Origin: Chryseobacterium sp. LJ668 | GTDB lineage: Bacteria > Bacteroidota > Bacteroidia > Flavobacteriales > Weeksellaceae | DNA: 64,000 nucleotides | Direction of reading: 5' to 3' | NCBI RefSeq assembly: GCF_019613955.1 | Contig: NZ_CP080443.1 | Location: 2,403,001 to 2,467,000 of the forward strand | Shown: one piece after another, positions 1 through 6,837 of the stretch | How the letters are laid out: each line of letters opens with the position of its first letter | Position numbering within the stretch: the stretch's first letter is position 1 | The notes under the pieces: model-generated | What the model saw: only the letters and a program-made list of their open reading frames with translations | Databases searched by the model: none | What the model was told of the DNA's origin: nothing | Translations under genes and position numbers: made by a program

Positions 1-3
1 AAT

Positions 4-40
4 AAAACCCGGCGCGCCTCGAAGAGGCGCGCCGGGTTTT
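4..40 (-). terminator. Strong hairpin terminator after tpiA
   Basis: Two perfect 17-base arms (4-20 and 24-40) with a 3-base loop; the core is almost pure G+C, which stands out in this AT-rich DNA. A short T-tract follows on the minus strand. It lies 17 bases past the tpiA stop and could also act on the plus strand. Confidence 0.9.
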
Positions 41-56
41 TAGTTTTGCTTTTATA

Positions 57-815
57 TTAATTAAAACCTTCAATAATCTTAGAAAAATCTTCAAGCTTCA
101 AAGCAGCTCCGCCAATCAATCCACCGTCAATGTCTGGCTGAGAGAAAATTTCTTTTGCATTGTCAGGTTTTACAGAACCGCCGTAAAGGATAGAAACTTC
201 GTCAGCAACTTCCTGTCCGTATTTTTCAGCAATAAGTCCTCTGATATGGGCGTGAATTTCCTGCGCCTGTTCCGGACTTGCCGTTTCACCGGTTCCGATT
301 GCCCAAACCGGTTCGTAAGCAATCACTACTTTTTTGATTTCTTCAGCTGAAAGTGTAAAAAGGGCAGTTTCAGTCTGAGTTTTAACTACATCTAAATGTT
401 GTCCGGCTTTTCTTTGTTCAAGTGTTTCACCATTACAATATATAGGAATTAGGCCTTTATCTAAAGCCAGTTTTACCTTTTTGTTGCAGCTTTCATCGTT
501 TTCACCGTGGTATTGTCTTCTTTCGGAATGACCAATCAAAGAGCCGTTCACATCAATAGATTCCAGCATATCTGCAGAAAGCTCGCCTGTGTAAGCGCCA
601 CTTTCGAATTCACTCATATCCTGAGAAAAAACTCCGATTTCTTCTTTTTCAAAGATGTCTTTTGCCATCATTAAGTACAAAGATGGTGGAGCGATCCAAA
701 CTTCACAGTTGGTATTGTTATCATTTTTATAACTTAGTAACTGAATCATCAATTGTTGAGCATCAATGACGTTTTTGTTCATTTTCCAGTTTCCTGCAAC
801 TATTTTTCTTCTCAT
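57..815 (-). CDS. tpiA: Triosephosphate isomerase
   Basis: Interconverts dihydroxyacetone phosphate and glyceraldehyde 3-phosphate in cytosolic glycolysis and gluconeogenesis. The 252-aa length is normal for this TIM barrel. Visible family residues are the GNWKMN segment (8-13, catalytic Lys11), the GHSERR motif with electrophile His96, the AYEPVWAIGTG segment with catalytic base Glu168, and the phosphate-binding GG motifs near the C-terminus. It is the last gene of a leftward cluster DUF1599 - DoxX-like - TerB-like - tpiA and is followed by a strong terminator. No -7 element is visible just upstream, which fits co-transcription with the upstream genes. Confidence 0.97.
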   Translation of the reverse strand: MRRKIVAGNWKMNKNVIDAQQLMIQLLSYKNDNNTNCEVWIAPPSLYLMMAKDIFEKEEIGVFSQDMSEFESGAYTGELSADMLESIDVNGSLIGHSERRQYHGENDESCNKKVKLALDKGLIPIYCNGETLEQRKAGQHLDVVKTQTETALFTLSAEEIKKVVIAYEPVWAIGTGETASPEQAQEIHAHIRGLIAEKYGQEVADEVSILYGGSVKPDNAKEIFSQPDIDGGLIGGAALKLEDFSKIIEGFN

Positions 816-903
816 AGTTTTTTATTTTAGAAGTTAGAGATGAGATACTAAAAGTTAGAATCACAGTAGGTTTTAAGCTAACATCTAGTTTCTAAGTTCT
901 CAA

Positions 904-1254
904 TTAATTAATATTCCAAAGATTTTTCAAAAGGGTGTAAAAAGTATGCTCTTCATCACTCACTACATCGTCGGCTTTGATCAAAGTCTTTGCAAACTGT
1001 ATGAAATTTAAGCGTTCTTCTTCTGTAGAATCATCGAAAAAACAACGTCCATGAAATTCAAAATGGCTCTTCCAGTCATTTGGCTGAAGCAAAGCAATGG
1101 TTTCCAGCTCGTTATCTAAATCGATTGTAAAAGGAAATTCGTCAGCAAGATATTGCTGGACCAGCATTCCCTCTTCGGGAGCAAATTCTCCGTCAACAGA
1201 TGAAAGAATCATTAACAGGTGATAACCGGCGATGGATTTATTTGATTTTTGCAT
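904..1254 (-). CDS. TerB-like small acidic protein
   Basis: A 116-aa acidic, all-helical-looking protein. Residues about 8-35 (MILSSVDGEFAPEEG) and the C-terminal ADDVVSDEEH segment resemble the two acidic, metal-binding-like helical hairpins of the TerB (tellurite resistance B-like) fold. Family members are cytosolic and mostly of unknown role; nothing here points to actual tellurite resistance, since no other ter genes are present. It sits between the DoxX-like gene and tpiA, all on the minus strand with gaps of about 70-90 bases, so it is probably co-transcribed. The fold assignment is by motif resemblance only. Confidence 0.7.
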   Translation of the reverse strand: MQKSNKSIAGYHLLMILSSVDGEFAPEEGMLVQQYLADEFPFTIDLDNELETIALLQPNDWKSHFEFHGRCFFDDSTEEERLNFIQFAKTLIKADDVVSDEEHTFYTLLKNLWNIN

Positions 1255-1325
1255 TTAAATATTGATGTTTAAAATTCTTATTTAAGTTCTGGTTTAAAAG
1301 AAAACTGACTATTCACAATTAACCT

Positions 1326-2429
1326 CTAATCCACATAATTTTTAGCAGGTTGTTTATCTATAATTTTTCCGTGTTGTAAAGTCAGCACAAAAGGATTGCT
1401 TCTTGCAATAGTTTTGATGGCAGTGCCATCCATCATTGCGTTTTTAATAGTCTTAAAAGTAGTGGGAATAGTTGAAATTCCGTAAACAACTGCAGTTTTG
1501 TCTGAATTTGCTTTTGCTTCAACTTTCTGAAGTAAAACGGCAGAAATTTCTTTTGGATGATAAGAAAAAACTAATATTGCTTTTGGCGCATTGATGATTT
1601 CGTCTGTCAAATCAATTCCGGTAGGATCTTCAATTTTGAATTTTACAATTTCAGATTTATACCCTTCTTTGATGAGTTTTGACTCGTTTTTACCCTCTTC
1701 AATCTTCCATGGTGAGCCTTCTTCCCAATATTTGGTCTGATTGATGTAATCATCCTGATTTACTTTTAAAACTTCTCCAGTTTTTGAATTTTTAAGCGAA
1801 TAAAAAGTTTTGTATTCTGAAGGACTTTTTGTGATTTTTTCTTTTTCAGTTTTCAAATCCGTTCCTATTTTATAGTCGCGGAAATCAATGATCGGTTCAT
1901 TCATAATTCCTTGAACCATAATATAAATCATCATTACAGAGAAAATTCCGAATGCGATTGATAAAAATTTATTGTTTTTCGGCTGGATTGAAGTTGTAAC
2001 TTTTTTGCCTAATTCTTTTCGATATAATATGAATAATATTAAAAGTCCGACGAGTAGAATAATATCTTTCACAAAACTCTCCCAAGGCGTAAATTTAATT
2101 GCATCCCCAAAACAGCCACAGTCTGTCACTACATTAAAATAGGCTGAATAAAATGTCAGAAATCCAAAGAAAACACACAATGCCGCCAGTGCTGAAAGTG
2201 CTAATTTAAGCTTGAATTTCACCAACAGCATGAAACCTAACCAAAGTTCCAGGACTACGACAATAATCGAAAAAAGTAAAGCGAATTTCACAAAAAAAGG
2301 CATGTCGAAAACGGAAGGTTCAAAATATTCTTCCATTTTAAATGAAAACCCGACCAGATCAACCGCTTTCACAAATCCTGAAAGGATGAAGATAATAGCG
2401 ATGATACAACGTAATAAACCTTTAATCAT
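1326..2429 (-). CDS. BT_3928-type DoxX/MauE-like membrane protein
   Basis: A 367-aa inner-membrane protein. The N-terminal half holds about four hydrophobic helices (5-25, 47-70, 75-97, 120-137) typical of the DoxX/MauE fold, including a conserved DCGCFGD segment with Cys104 and Cys106, a redox-like CxC pair. A fifth helix (about 155-173) leads into a soluble C-terminal domain of about 190 residues. Bacteroidota homologues of this architecture are annotated BT_3928 family and often lie between the DUF1599 gene and tpiA, as here. The gene starts 2 bases after the DUF1599 stop, so the two are very likely translated from one mRNA. A thiol-redox role is inferred, not shown. Confidence 0.8.
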   Translation of the reverse strand: MIKGLLRCIIAIIFILSGFVKAVDLVGFSFKMEEYFEPSVFDMPFFVKFALLFSIIVVVLELWLGFMLLVKFKLKLALSALAALCVFFGFLTFYSAYFNVVTDCGCFGDAIKFTPWESFVKDIILLVGLLILFILYRKELGKKVTTSIQPKNNKFLSIAFGIFSVMMIYIMVQGIMNEPIIDFRDYKIGTDLKTEKEKITKSPSEYKTFYSLKNSKTGEVLKVNQDDYINQTKYWEEGSPWKIEEGKNESKLIKEGYKSEIVKFKIEDPTGIDLTDEIINAPKAILVFSYHPKEISAVLLQKVEAKANSDKTAVVYGISTIPTTFKTIKNAMMDGTAIKTIARSNPFVLTLQHGKIIDKQPAKNYVD

Positions 2430-2431
2430 AT

Positions 2432-2998
2432 TTAAATAATTTCATGTTCAAAATGGTTTTCTTTCTCAGAAAATTTAATCAGGCAAAACACTGCGTAATT
2501 TAGCATGTCAAAATAATTGGCATCCAAACCTTCAGATACGATAGTAATTCCCTGATTGTCTTCTATTTGTTTTGTTCTTAAAACTTTTTGGTAAATCAGA
2601 TCGGTTATGGATGATATTCTCATGTCTCTCCATGCTTCGCCATAGTCGTGATTTTTTCTTTCCATTAAAGATTTGGCTTCGTGCGCATATTTATCGTAAA
2701 GATGTAAAATTTCATCCTTATTTTCATTAAAATCATTAGAAAATCCTTTCTCTAATTGGATTAATCCGATGATCGAGTAATTGACAACAGCGATGAATTC
2801 ACTTTCTTCGCTTTCATCAATCATTTTCACATCTGTCATCTGCAAAGTGCGGATTCTGTTGACTTTAATGTAAATCTGATCAGTAATTGAGCTCGGTCGC
2901 AAAACCCTCCAAGCCGCACCATAATCCTGTAATTTTTTACTGAAAAGATCACGACACTCGCTGATGATTTTTTCGAACTGCATTGAAGTTTTTAACAT
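2432..2998 (-). CDS. DUF1599 protein with internally duplicated domain
   Basis: A 188-aa cytosolic protein of unknown function. It consists of two tandem copies of one domain: residues about 8-90 and 105-180 both contain a K..DYG.AWR...SSITD.IY.KV.R pattern followed by a hydrophobic NY..IGLI/NYAVFCLI helix. Bacteroidota DUF1599 proteins typically have this double form. The all-alpha layout with acidic residues recalls MazG/NTP-pyrophosphohydrolase-like folds, but that is a guess. First gene of the leftward operon ending in tpiA, with a -7 element just upstream and folP diverging on the other strand. Confidence 0.85.
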   Translation of the reverse strand: MLKTSMQFEKIISECRDLFSKKLQDYGAAWRVLRPSSITDQIYIKVNRIRTLQMTDVKMIDESEESEFIAVVNYSIIGLIQLEKGFSNDFNENKDEILHLYDKYAHEAKSLMERKNHDYGEAWRDMRISSITDLIYQKVLRTKQIEDNQGITIVSEGLDANYFDMLNYAVFCLIKFSEKENHFEHEII

Positions 2999-3015
2999 AC
3001 ATTCTCTTAATAGTC

Positions 3016-3023
3016 CAAATATA
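3016..3023 (-). promoter_or_regulatory. -7 element of the DUF1599-tpiA operon
   Basis: Reads TATATTTG on the minus strand, a perfect match to the Bacteroidota consensus TANNTTTG, 18 bases upstream of the DUF1599 start. No clear -33 element was picked out. Confidence 0.6.
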
Positions 3024-3063
3024 CGAATTAGGTTTTAGGTAGCAGGAATTAGGTTTAGTTTTT

Positions 3064-3071
3064 TAAATTTG
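3064..3071 (+). promoter_or_regulatory. -7 element of folP
   Basis: TAAATTTG matches TANNTTTG exactly and ends only 4 bases before the folP ATG. A start site about 5-8 bases downstream would give a leaderless or nearly leaderless mRNA. Confidence 0.6.
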
Positions 3072-3075
3072 TGAC

Positions 3076-3921
3076 ATGAATCATCCGTCTAAAACAATAT
3101 CTCATTCGCTGAACTGCAACGGAAAGTTAATCTGTCTAGAAATTCCTAAAATTATGGGAATTCTGAATCTGACCCCTGATTCTTTTTCTGACGGAGGACA
3201 ATTTAATGATGAAAAATCTGCGTTGCAGCAAGCTGAAAAATTATTGAGAGATGGTGCTTCAATTATTGATATTGGTGCACAATCTACACGCCCGAAAGCG
3301 GAATTTTTAAGCAGTGATGAAGAGATTGGAAGAATAGGGAAGGTGATTTCTAAAATTAAAGGAGAATTTCCGGAAGTTTTGGTTTCTTTAGATACTTTTT
3401 ATGCGGAAACGGTAAAGTTTGGTTTTGATGAAGGAATTGATATTGTGAATGATATTTCAGGTGGACAGTTTGATGAAGAAATGCTTGATGCAGTTGCCGA
3501 AACAAAACTTCCTTACATCTTGATGCATGTGAATTCGTCTTATCAAACCATGCACGAAAAAACTTTTTTTGCAGATATTATTGTAACAGTCAACCAATAT
3601 TTTTCAAAGAAAACCGATGAATTATTGAAAAAAGGAATTAAAGACATTATACTTGATCCCGGTTTTGGTTTCGGGAAAGCAGTGGAAGATCAGATGAAAA
3701 TGATGGATGAAGTTGAGTTTTTAGGCTTTGGTAATTTCCCTTTGCTGGTTGGAATTTCAAGAAAATCTTTTATTTATAAACCTTTAGGAAAATCACCTTT
3801 GGATATCAACGAAGAGACGCAAAAATTTCATAGGACGATATTACAACAAGGCACAAAAATTCTAAGGGTTCATGATGTAGCCGAAGCGAAAAAAACGATT
3901 GATCATTTTCTAAATAATTAA
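3076..3921 (+). CDS. folP: Dihydropteroate synthase
   Basis: Condenses p-aminobenzoate with 6-hydroxymethyl-7,8-dihydropterin pyrophosphate in folate synthesis; the target of sulfonamides. The 281 aa match the family length. Visible motifs are MGILNLTPDSFSDGG (about 29-43, first pterin-binding signature), the second signature around GASIIDIGAQSTRP, the Asp-rich DIVNDISGG strand, ILDPGFGFGK, and the C-terminal RVHDVAEAKK. The expected catalytic residues appear intact. Divergent from the DUF1599-tpiA operon and followed by a hairpin terminator, so probably monocistronic. Confidence 0.96.
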   Translation: MNHPSKTISHSLNCNGKLICLEIPKIMGILNLTPDSFSDGGQFNDEKSALQQAEKLLRDGASIIDIGAQSTRPKAEFLSSDEEIGRIGKVISKIKGEFPEVLVSLDTFYAETVKFGFDEGIDIVNDISGGQFDEEMLDAVAETKLPYILMHVNSSYQTMHEKTFFADIIVTVNQYFSKKTDELLKKGIKDIILDPGFGFGKAVEDQMKMMDEVEFLGFGNFPLLVGISRKSFIYKPLGKSPLDINEETQKFHRTILQQGTKILRVHDVAEAKKTIDHFLNN

Positions 3922-3930
3922 TTTTTTCTA

Positions 3931-3967
3931 AAAAAACCTCCCAAAATCTAGTTTGTCGGAGGTTTTT
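3931..3967 (+). terminator. Terminator after folP
   Basis: Inverted repeat AAAACCTCC / GGAGGTTTT with a 16-base loop followed by T residues, 10 bases past the folP stop. The A-run on the left arm means it may also serve the converging DUF5686 gene. Confidence 0.75.
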
Positions 3968-4013
3968 ATAAAATTATTTGTCAGACGTTTAATTATAATT
4001 ACTCCTTACTATA

Positions 4014-6467
4014 TTAAAATCCGAGCAATTTTAGTTTAAACTGAATGGCAAAATTATCTTTAAATTTTGGGGTGTTGTAATGTCCGACTCTGTAGAAAAA
4101 CCCGAGGTTGAACTGTGAGGATAGGAAATTATTCCATTCCAATCCTAATTCATTATATAAATGATCAAGCTTTTCAAACTCAAACTGATGAAATTCTTTG
4201 TCTTTCATATCACCAATCGTTCCTCTGTAGATAAAATCAAAGCTTGAAACATTTTTCCCAAAGCTTTTAAAATACCAAGGCAATCGATGGGTAAGATAGG
4301 CACCTACGAATTTATCATTATAATATTTTCCACCTTCCATGGTTGCAAAACCAAGGTATGAGGTTAGATTAAAGTTTAAACCGCCATGTCCGTTACCCAA
4401 ACCGTTCATTGTAAAATTTTTCCAGATCGGTGCTTCGCCGGTAATAATTCCACCATACGCTCTGATGCCGGTAACGCCCAGTTTTGTTTTGAAACTATGT
4501 ACGAAAAGCGCATCAAATCTGCTGAAATTAAAATCTCCATCAAAAGTTTTAAAACTTTGTTCATAATTCAGATACAATTCAGGAAGATTTTGCTCGTAAG
4601 TATATTTCCCGGTGGGAGTCATGATGTTTTTTGAGTTGGGAGAATATTTTAGTGTGATCGTAGAAGATGTAATGTCAAACTGATTTCCTAAACCTCTGTA
4701 GTTGTAAGCAAACTTAGATTCTTCCTCTGTTTTTTTTGCTGAAATATTTATAGTCAGCGAATTGGTAATGTCATTTTCATAGCTTACTTTAAAACCTTCA
4801 TAACCATAGAAGACTCCGTTATTTAGCGCAACTCCGGAATTCATAATTTTCATTCTAAAATTCCATAAATTTTCTGAAAACCGTCCTGCAGCCATAACAT
4901 CATTAAAATATTCGACACGGAAAAAAGAGTTTTTTTCTAACGTCGTGCGAACATCAATACCTGCTCCATATTTGAAATCTTTGTCATAAATTCCGTAAGC
5001 AAAATACGCATCTGGAGAAATATATTTGTTGAATTTTTCGTTCAGTTTCGCTCCTGCTCCAAAACGGAAATGCTCATATTTATTATAACCTATAATCCGG
5101 GCCAAATCAAAATCTACCATACCTACTCTTATTTTTCCTTTCAGTAAACCGGTGAGTGCTTTTGCTTTCTGGTCGAGTTTGTATTTACTGCTTAAGCTGT
5201 CTATTTTTGTATACGTTGTTACTTCACGATCAGTCAGATTTTCAGTTCTATACTGATCGATAAGTTTTCCGTCTGAGTTTTTCACTCCGATAGTATAGCC
5301 TTTAAAGTCTTGAGGTTTTTCTTCGATTGGAGTTTTAAAATCGAAATAGTCGGCTGTTGCAAAAGCATAGCTTCCAAATTTCTTTCTGTTGTTTTTATCA
5401 GCTTCTTTTTCTTCTTTGGATTTATTTTTATCAGATTTATCCTCGGTATCAAAAGCTGTTGTACCCATTTTGAGTTTGTAGTTCTCTTTTACCAGAAACC
5501 ATTTATTTTCAATGGGTTTCCAAATGCTTGTAATGCTTCCTTCGCTCTTAATTTTGCTGTTGCTTTCAATCTTTTTCAGAGCATAAGTTTCTTTGTCTAC
5601 ATAAAGATATCCGTTAAACTTTCTTTTGTTGACGGCTTCTTTGTAGTCTACCTGACGAAAACGGATCACATAATTTTGTTTGCCGTCAATTTCTATAGAA
5701 TCGGTAAGAAAAAAGCGATATAAATTTCTGTTTTCTTCACGAATTTCTTTTGGAACTACATTTCTGTTGGAACGAAAAGCCATTAATTCATAAATAGGCT
5801 CTTTTAAACCGGCAATTTTATTATCTAGTATATTGGTTTTTTCGCCATATTTTTTTGAATACAAGCTTTGTGAAGCTCTTTCCCAAAGAAACATTTTGCT
5901 TTTTCCAACGAGTTTCATAAGATTTACAGATTCCAACGAATCTTTTCTTTCCTGAGCTTTCATCGGCTGCTGCGGAAGATTTTTTAAAGAATCAATTCGG
6001 TTGGCAATGTATGCGTTGTATGCTTTAATACTGTCTTCGTCAAAATCAAGAGAGATTTTCTCATAAGATTTAAATGAATAAGAATCTAAGCTCAGCGGTG
6101 AATTCTGATGGTAATTTTCGTTTATTTTTCGGAGAATTTCTAATGCTCTAGGATCACTTTTATCCTCTAAAAATACTGTTTTGATATTTTGAGTTTTGGG
6201 ATCGGCTTTACTTAAAAAAACTTCCATGACTTTATCTACAACCACATCATCTTCAAAAAAACCTTTTGCCGAAACTTCAACTTTTTTGCACTTTGTTCTA
6301 AAATTGAGCACACCGGAAGCATCCGTTTTCCCTACAAGTTTATCATTACAGGAAACGGAAGCATTCGGAATTACCGATTGATCTGCAGAGTTTTTAACAA
6401 TCAGTTTTGATTGCGAAAAAAAGCTGATGTAAATAAATGACAACAGCAGGATATATAGTTTTTTCAT
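4014..6467 (-). CDS. DUF5686 outer-membrane protein, downstream copy
   Basis: An 817-aa protein with a signal peptide (MKKLYILLLSFIYISFFSQ), a carboxypeptidase-regulatory-like beta-sandwich (about 22-90, with the V..A..SCNDK.VGKTD..G.L.F pattern of that fold), a charged middle region and a long C-terminal part rich in alternating aromatic strands that ends in a Phe-terminated strand (LGF), as expected of an outer-membrane beta-barrel. This is the DUF5686/carboxypeptidase-like regulatory domain family of Bacteroidota; the function is unknown, and TonB dependence cannot be claimed because no plug domain is recognisable. It is paralogous along its whole length to the gene at 6838-9255. Confidence 0.88.
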   Translation of the reverse strand: MKKLYILLLSFIYISFFSQSKLIVKNSADQSVIPNASVSCNDKLVGKTDASGVLNFRTKCKKVEVSAKGFFEDDVVVDKVMEVFLSKADPKTQNIKTVFLEDKSDPRALEILRKINENYHQNSPLSLDSYSFKSYEKISLDFDEDSIKAYNAYIANRIDSLKNLPQQPMKAQERKDSLESVNLMKLVGKSKMFLWERASQSLYSKKYGEKTNILDNKIAGLKEPIYELMAFRSNRNVVPKEIREENRNLYRFFLTDSIEIDGKQNYVIRFRQVDYKEAVNKRKFNGYLYVDKETYALKKIESNSKIKSEGSITSIWKPIENKWFLVKENYKLKMGTTAFDTEDKSDKNKSKEEKEADKNNRKKFGSYAFATADYFDFKTPIEEKPQDFKGYTIGVKNSDGKLIDQYRTENLTDREVTTYTKIDSLSSKYKLDQKAKALTGLLKGKIRVGMVDFDLARIIGYNKYEHFRFGAGAKLNEKFNKYISPDAYFAYGIYDKDFKYGAGIDVRTTLEKNSFFRVEYFNDVMAAGRFSENLWNFRMKIMNSGVALNNGVFYGYEGFKVSYENDITNSLTINISAKKTEEESKFAYNYRGLGNQFDITSSTITLKYSPNSKNIMTPTGKYTYEQNLPELYLNYEQSFKTFDGDFNFSRFDALFVHSFKTKLGVTGIRAYGGIITGEAPIWKNFTMNGLGNGHGGLNFNLTSYLGFATMEGGKYYNDKFVGAYLTHRLPWYFKSFGKNVSSFDFIYRGTIGDMKDKEFHQFEFEKLDHLYNELGLEWNNFLSSQFNLGFFYRVGHYNTPKFKDNFAIQFKLKLLGF

Positions 6468-6508
6468 AGAGAGTGACTAACTTAGAGCGGTTTAATGGTT
6501 TCTATTAA

Positions 6509-6604
6509 TTATTTTTCTTTTAAATAATATAATGTAAACCAAACCAGCAATGGCAAAAAAAGTGCCGCAGATGCTATAATCCTTAAGATATTTAATTTAT
6601 CAAT
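6509..6604 (-). CDS. Possible 31-aa membrane peptide (ATT start)
   Basis: Reading the minus strand from an ATT codon that overlaps the TGA stop of the upstream 78-aa gene gives a 31-residue peptide ending in TAA. It starts with a short basic segment, is followed by one hydrophobic helix (about 8-27, including ALFLPLLVW) and ends in a KEK tail, the layout of a single-pass miniprotein. No ATG, GTG or TTG precedes the helix in frame, so the start would have to be ATT, which is rare. It may instead be chance hydrophobic sequence in the gap between two co-directional genes. Confidence 0.3.
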   Translation of the reverse strand: MDKLNILRIIASAALFLPLLVWFTLYYLKEK

Positions 6605-6836
6605 TTAGATGAGCCTGTTTTTCGGCAAATTCTTTAGAAAATTGTATTCTGTCTTCCTCAAGCTTTTCTTTATCGCCAGGTAAAATATAGTTGAACAAAA
6701 CCTTATCTTCATTGTCTAAAAATATCATTTCTTTCTCTTCACCGTCAATCATCTGAGAGAAAATGGCCCACATTGAAGTGTCTTTTAACCTTAATAATTC
6801 AAAAAATTGCTCTGCTTTTATTTCTATTTTTTTCAT
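6600..6836 (-). CDS. Small hypothetical protein between DUF5686 paralogues
   Basis: A 78-aa, charged, acidic cytosolic-looking protein with no signal peptide and no membrane segment. I do not recognise the family. Visible features are a KAEQFFELLRLKDTSMWAIF segment, a beta-hairpin-like middle (EMIFLDNEDKVLFNYI) and a charged C-terminal helix (about 53-77). Its start lies 1 base after the stop of the upstream DUF5686 gene, which suggests translational coupling in one operon. It lies between two outer-membrane paralogues, so a link to them is possible but unproven. Confidence 0.7.
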   Translation of the reverse strand: MKKIEIKAEQFFELLRLKDTSMWAIFSQMIDGEEKEMIFLDNEDKVLFNYILPGDKEKLEEDRIQFSKEFAEKQAHLN

Positions 6837-6837
6837 G

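Noticed and set aside
5310..5723. Plus-strand frame opposite a DUF5686 gene (similar ones at 7381-7692, 16008-16250, 58533-58961 and others)
   Set aside because: Lies antisense inside an intact, well-recognised gene and has skewed composition (runs of Phe, Ser or Cys) without family resemblance; a shadow frame.
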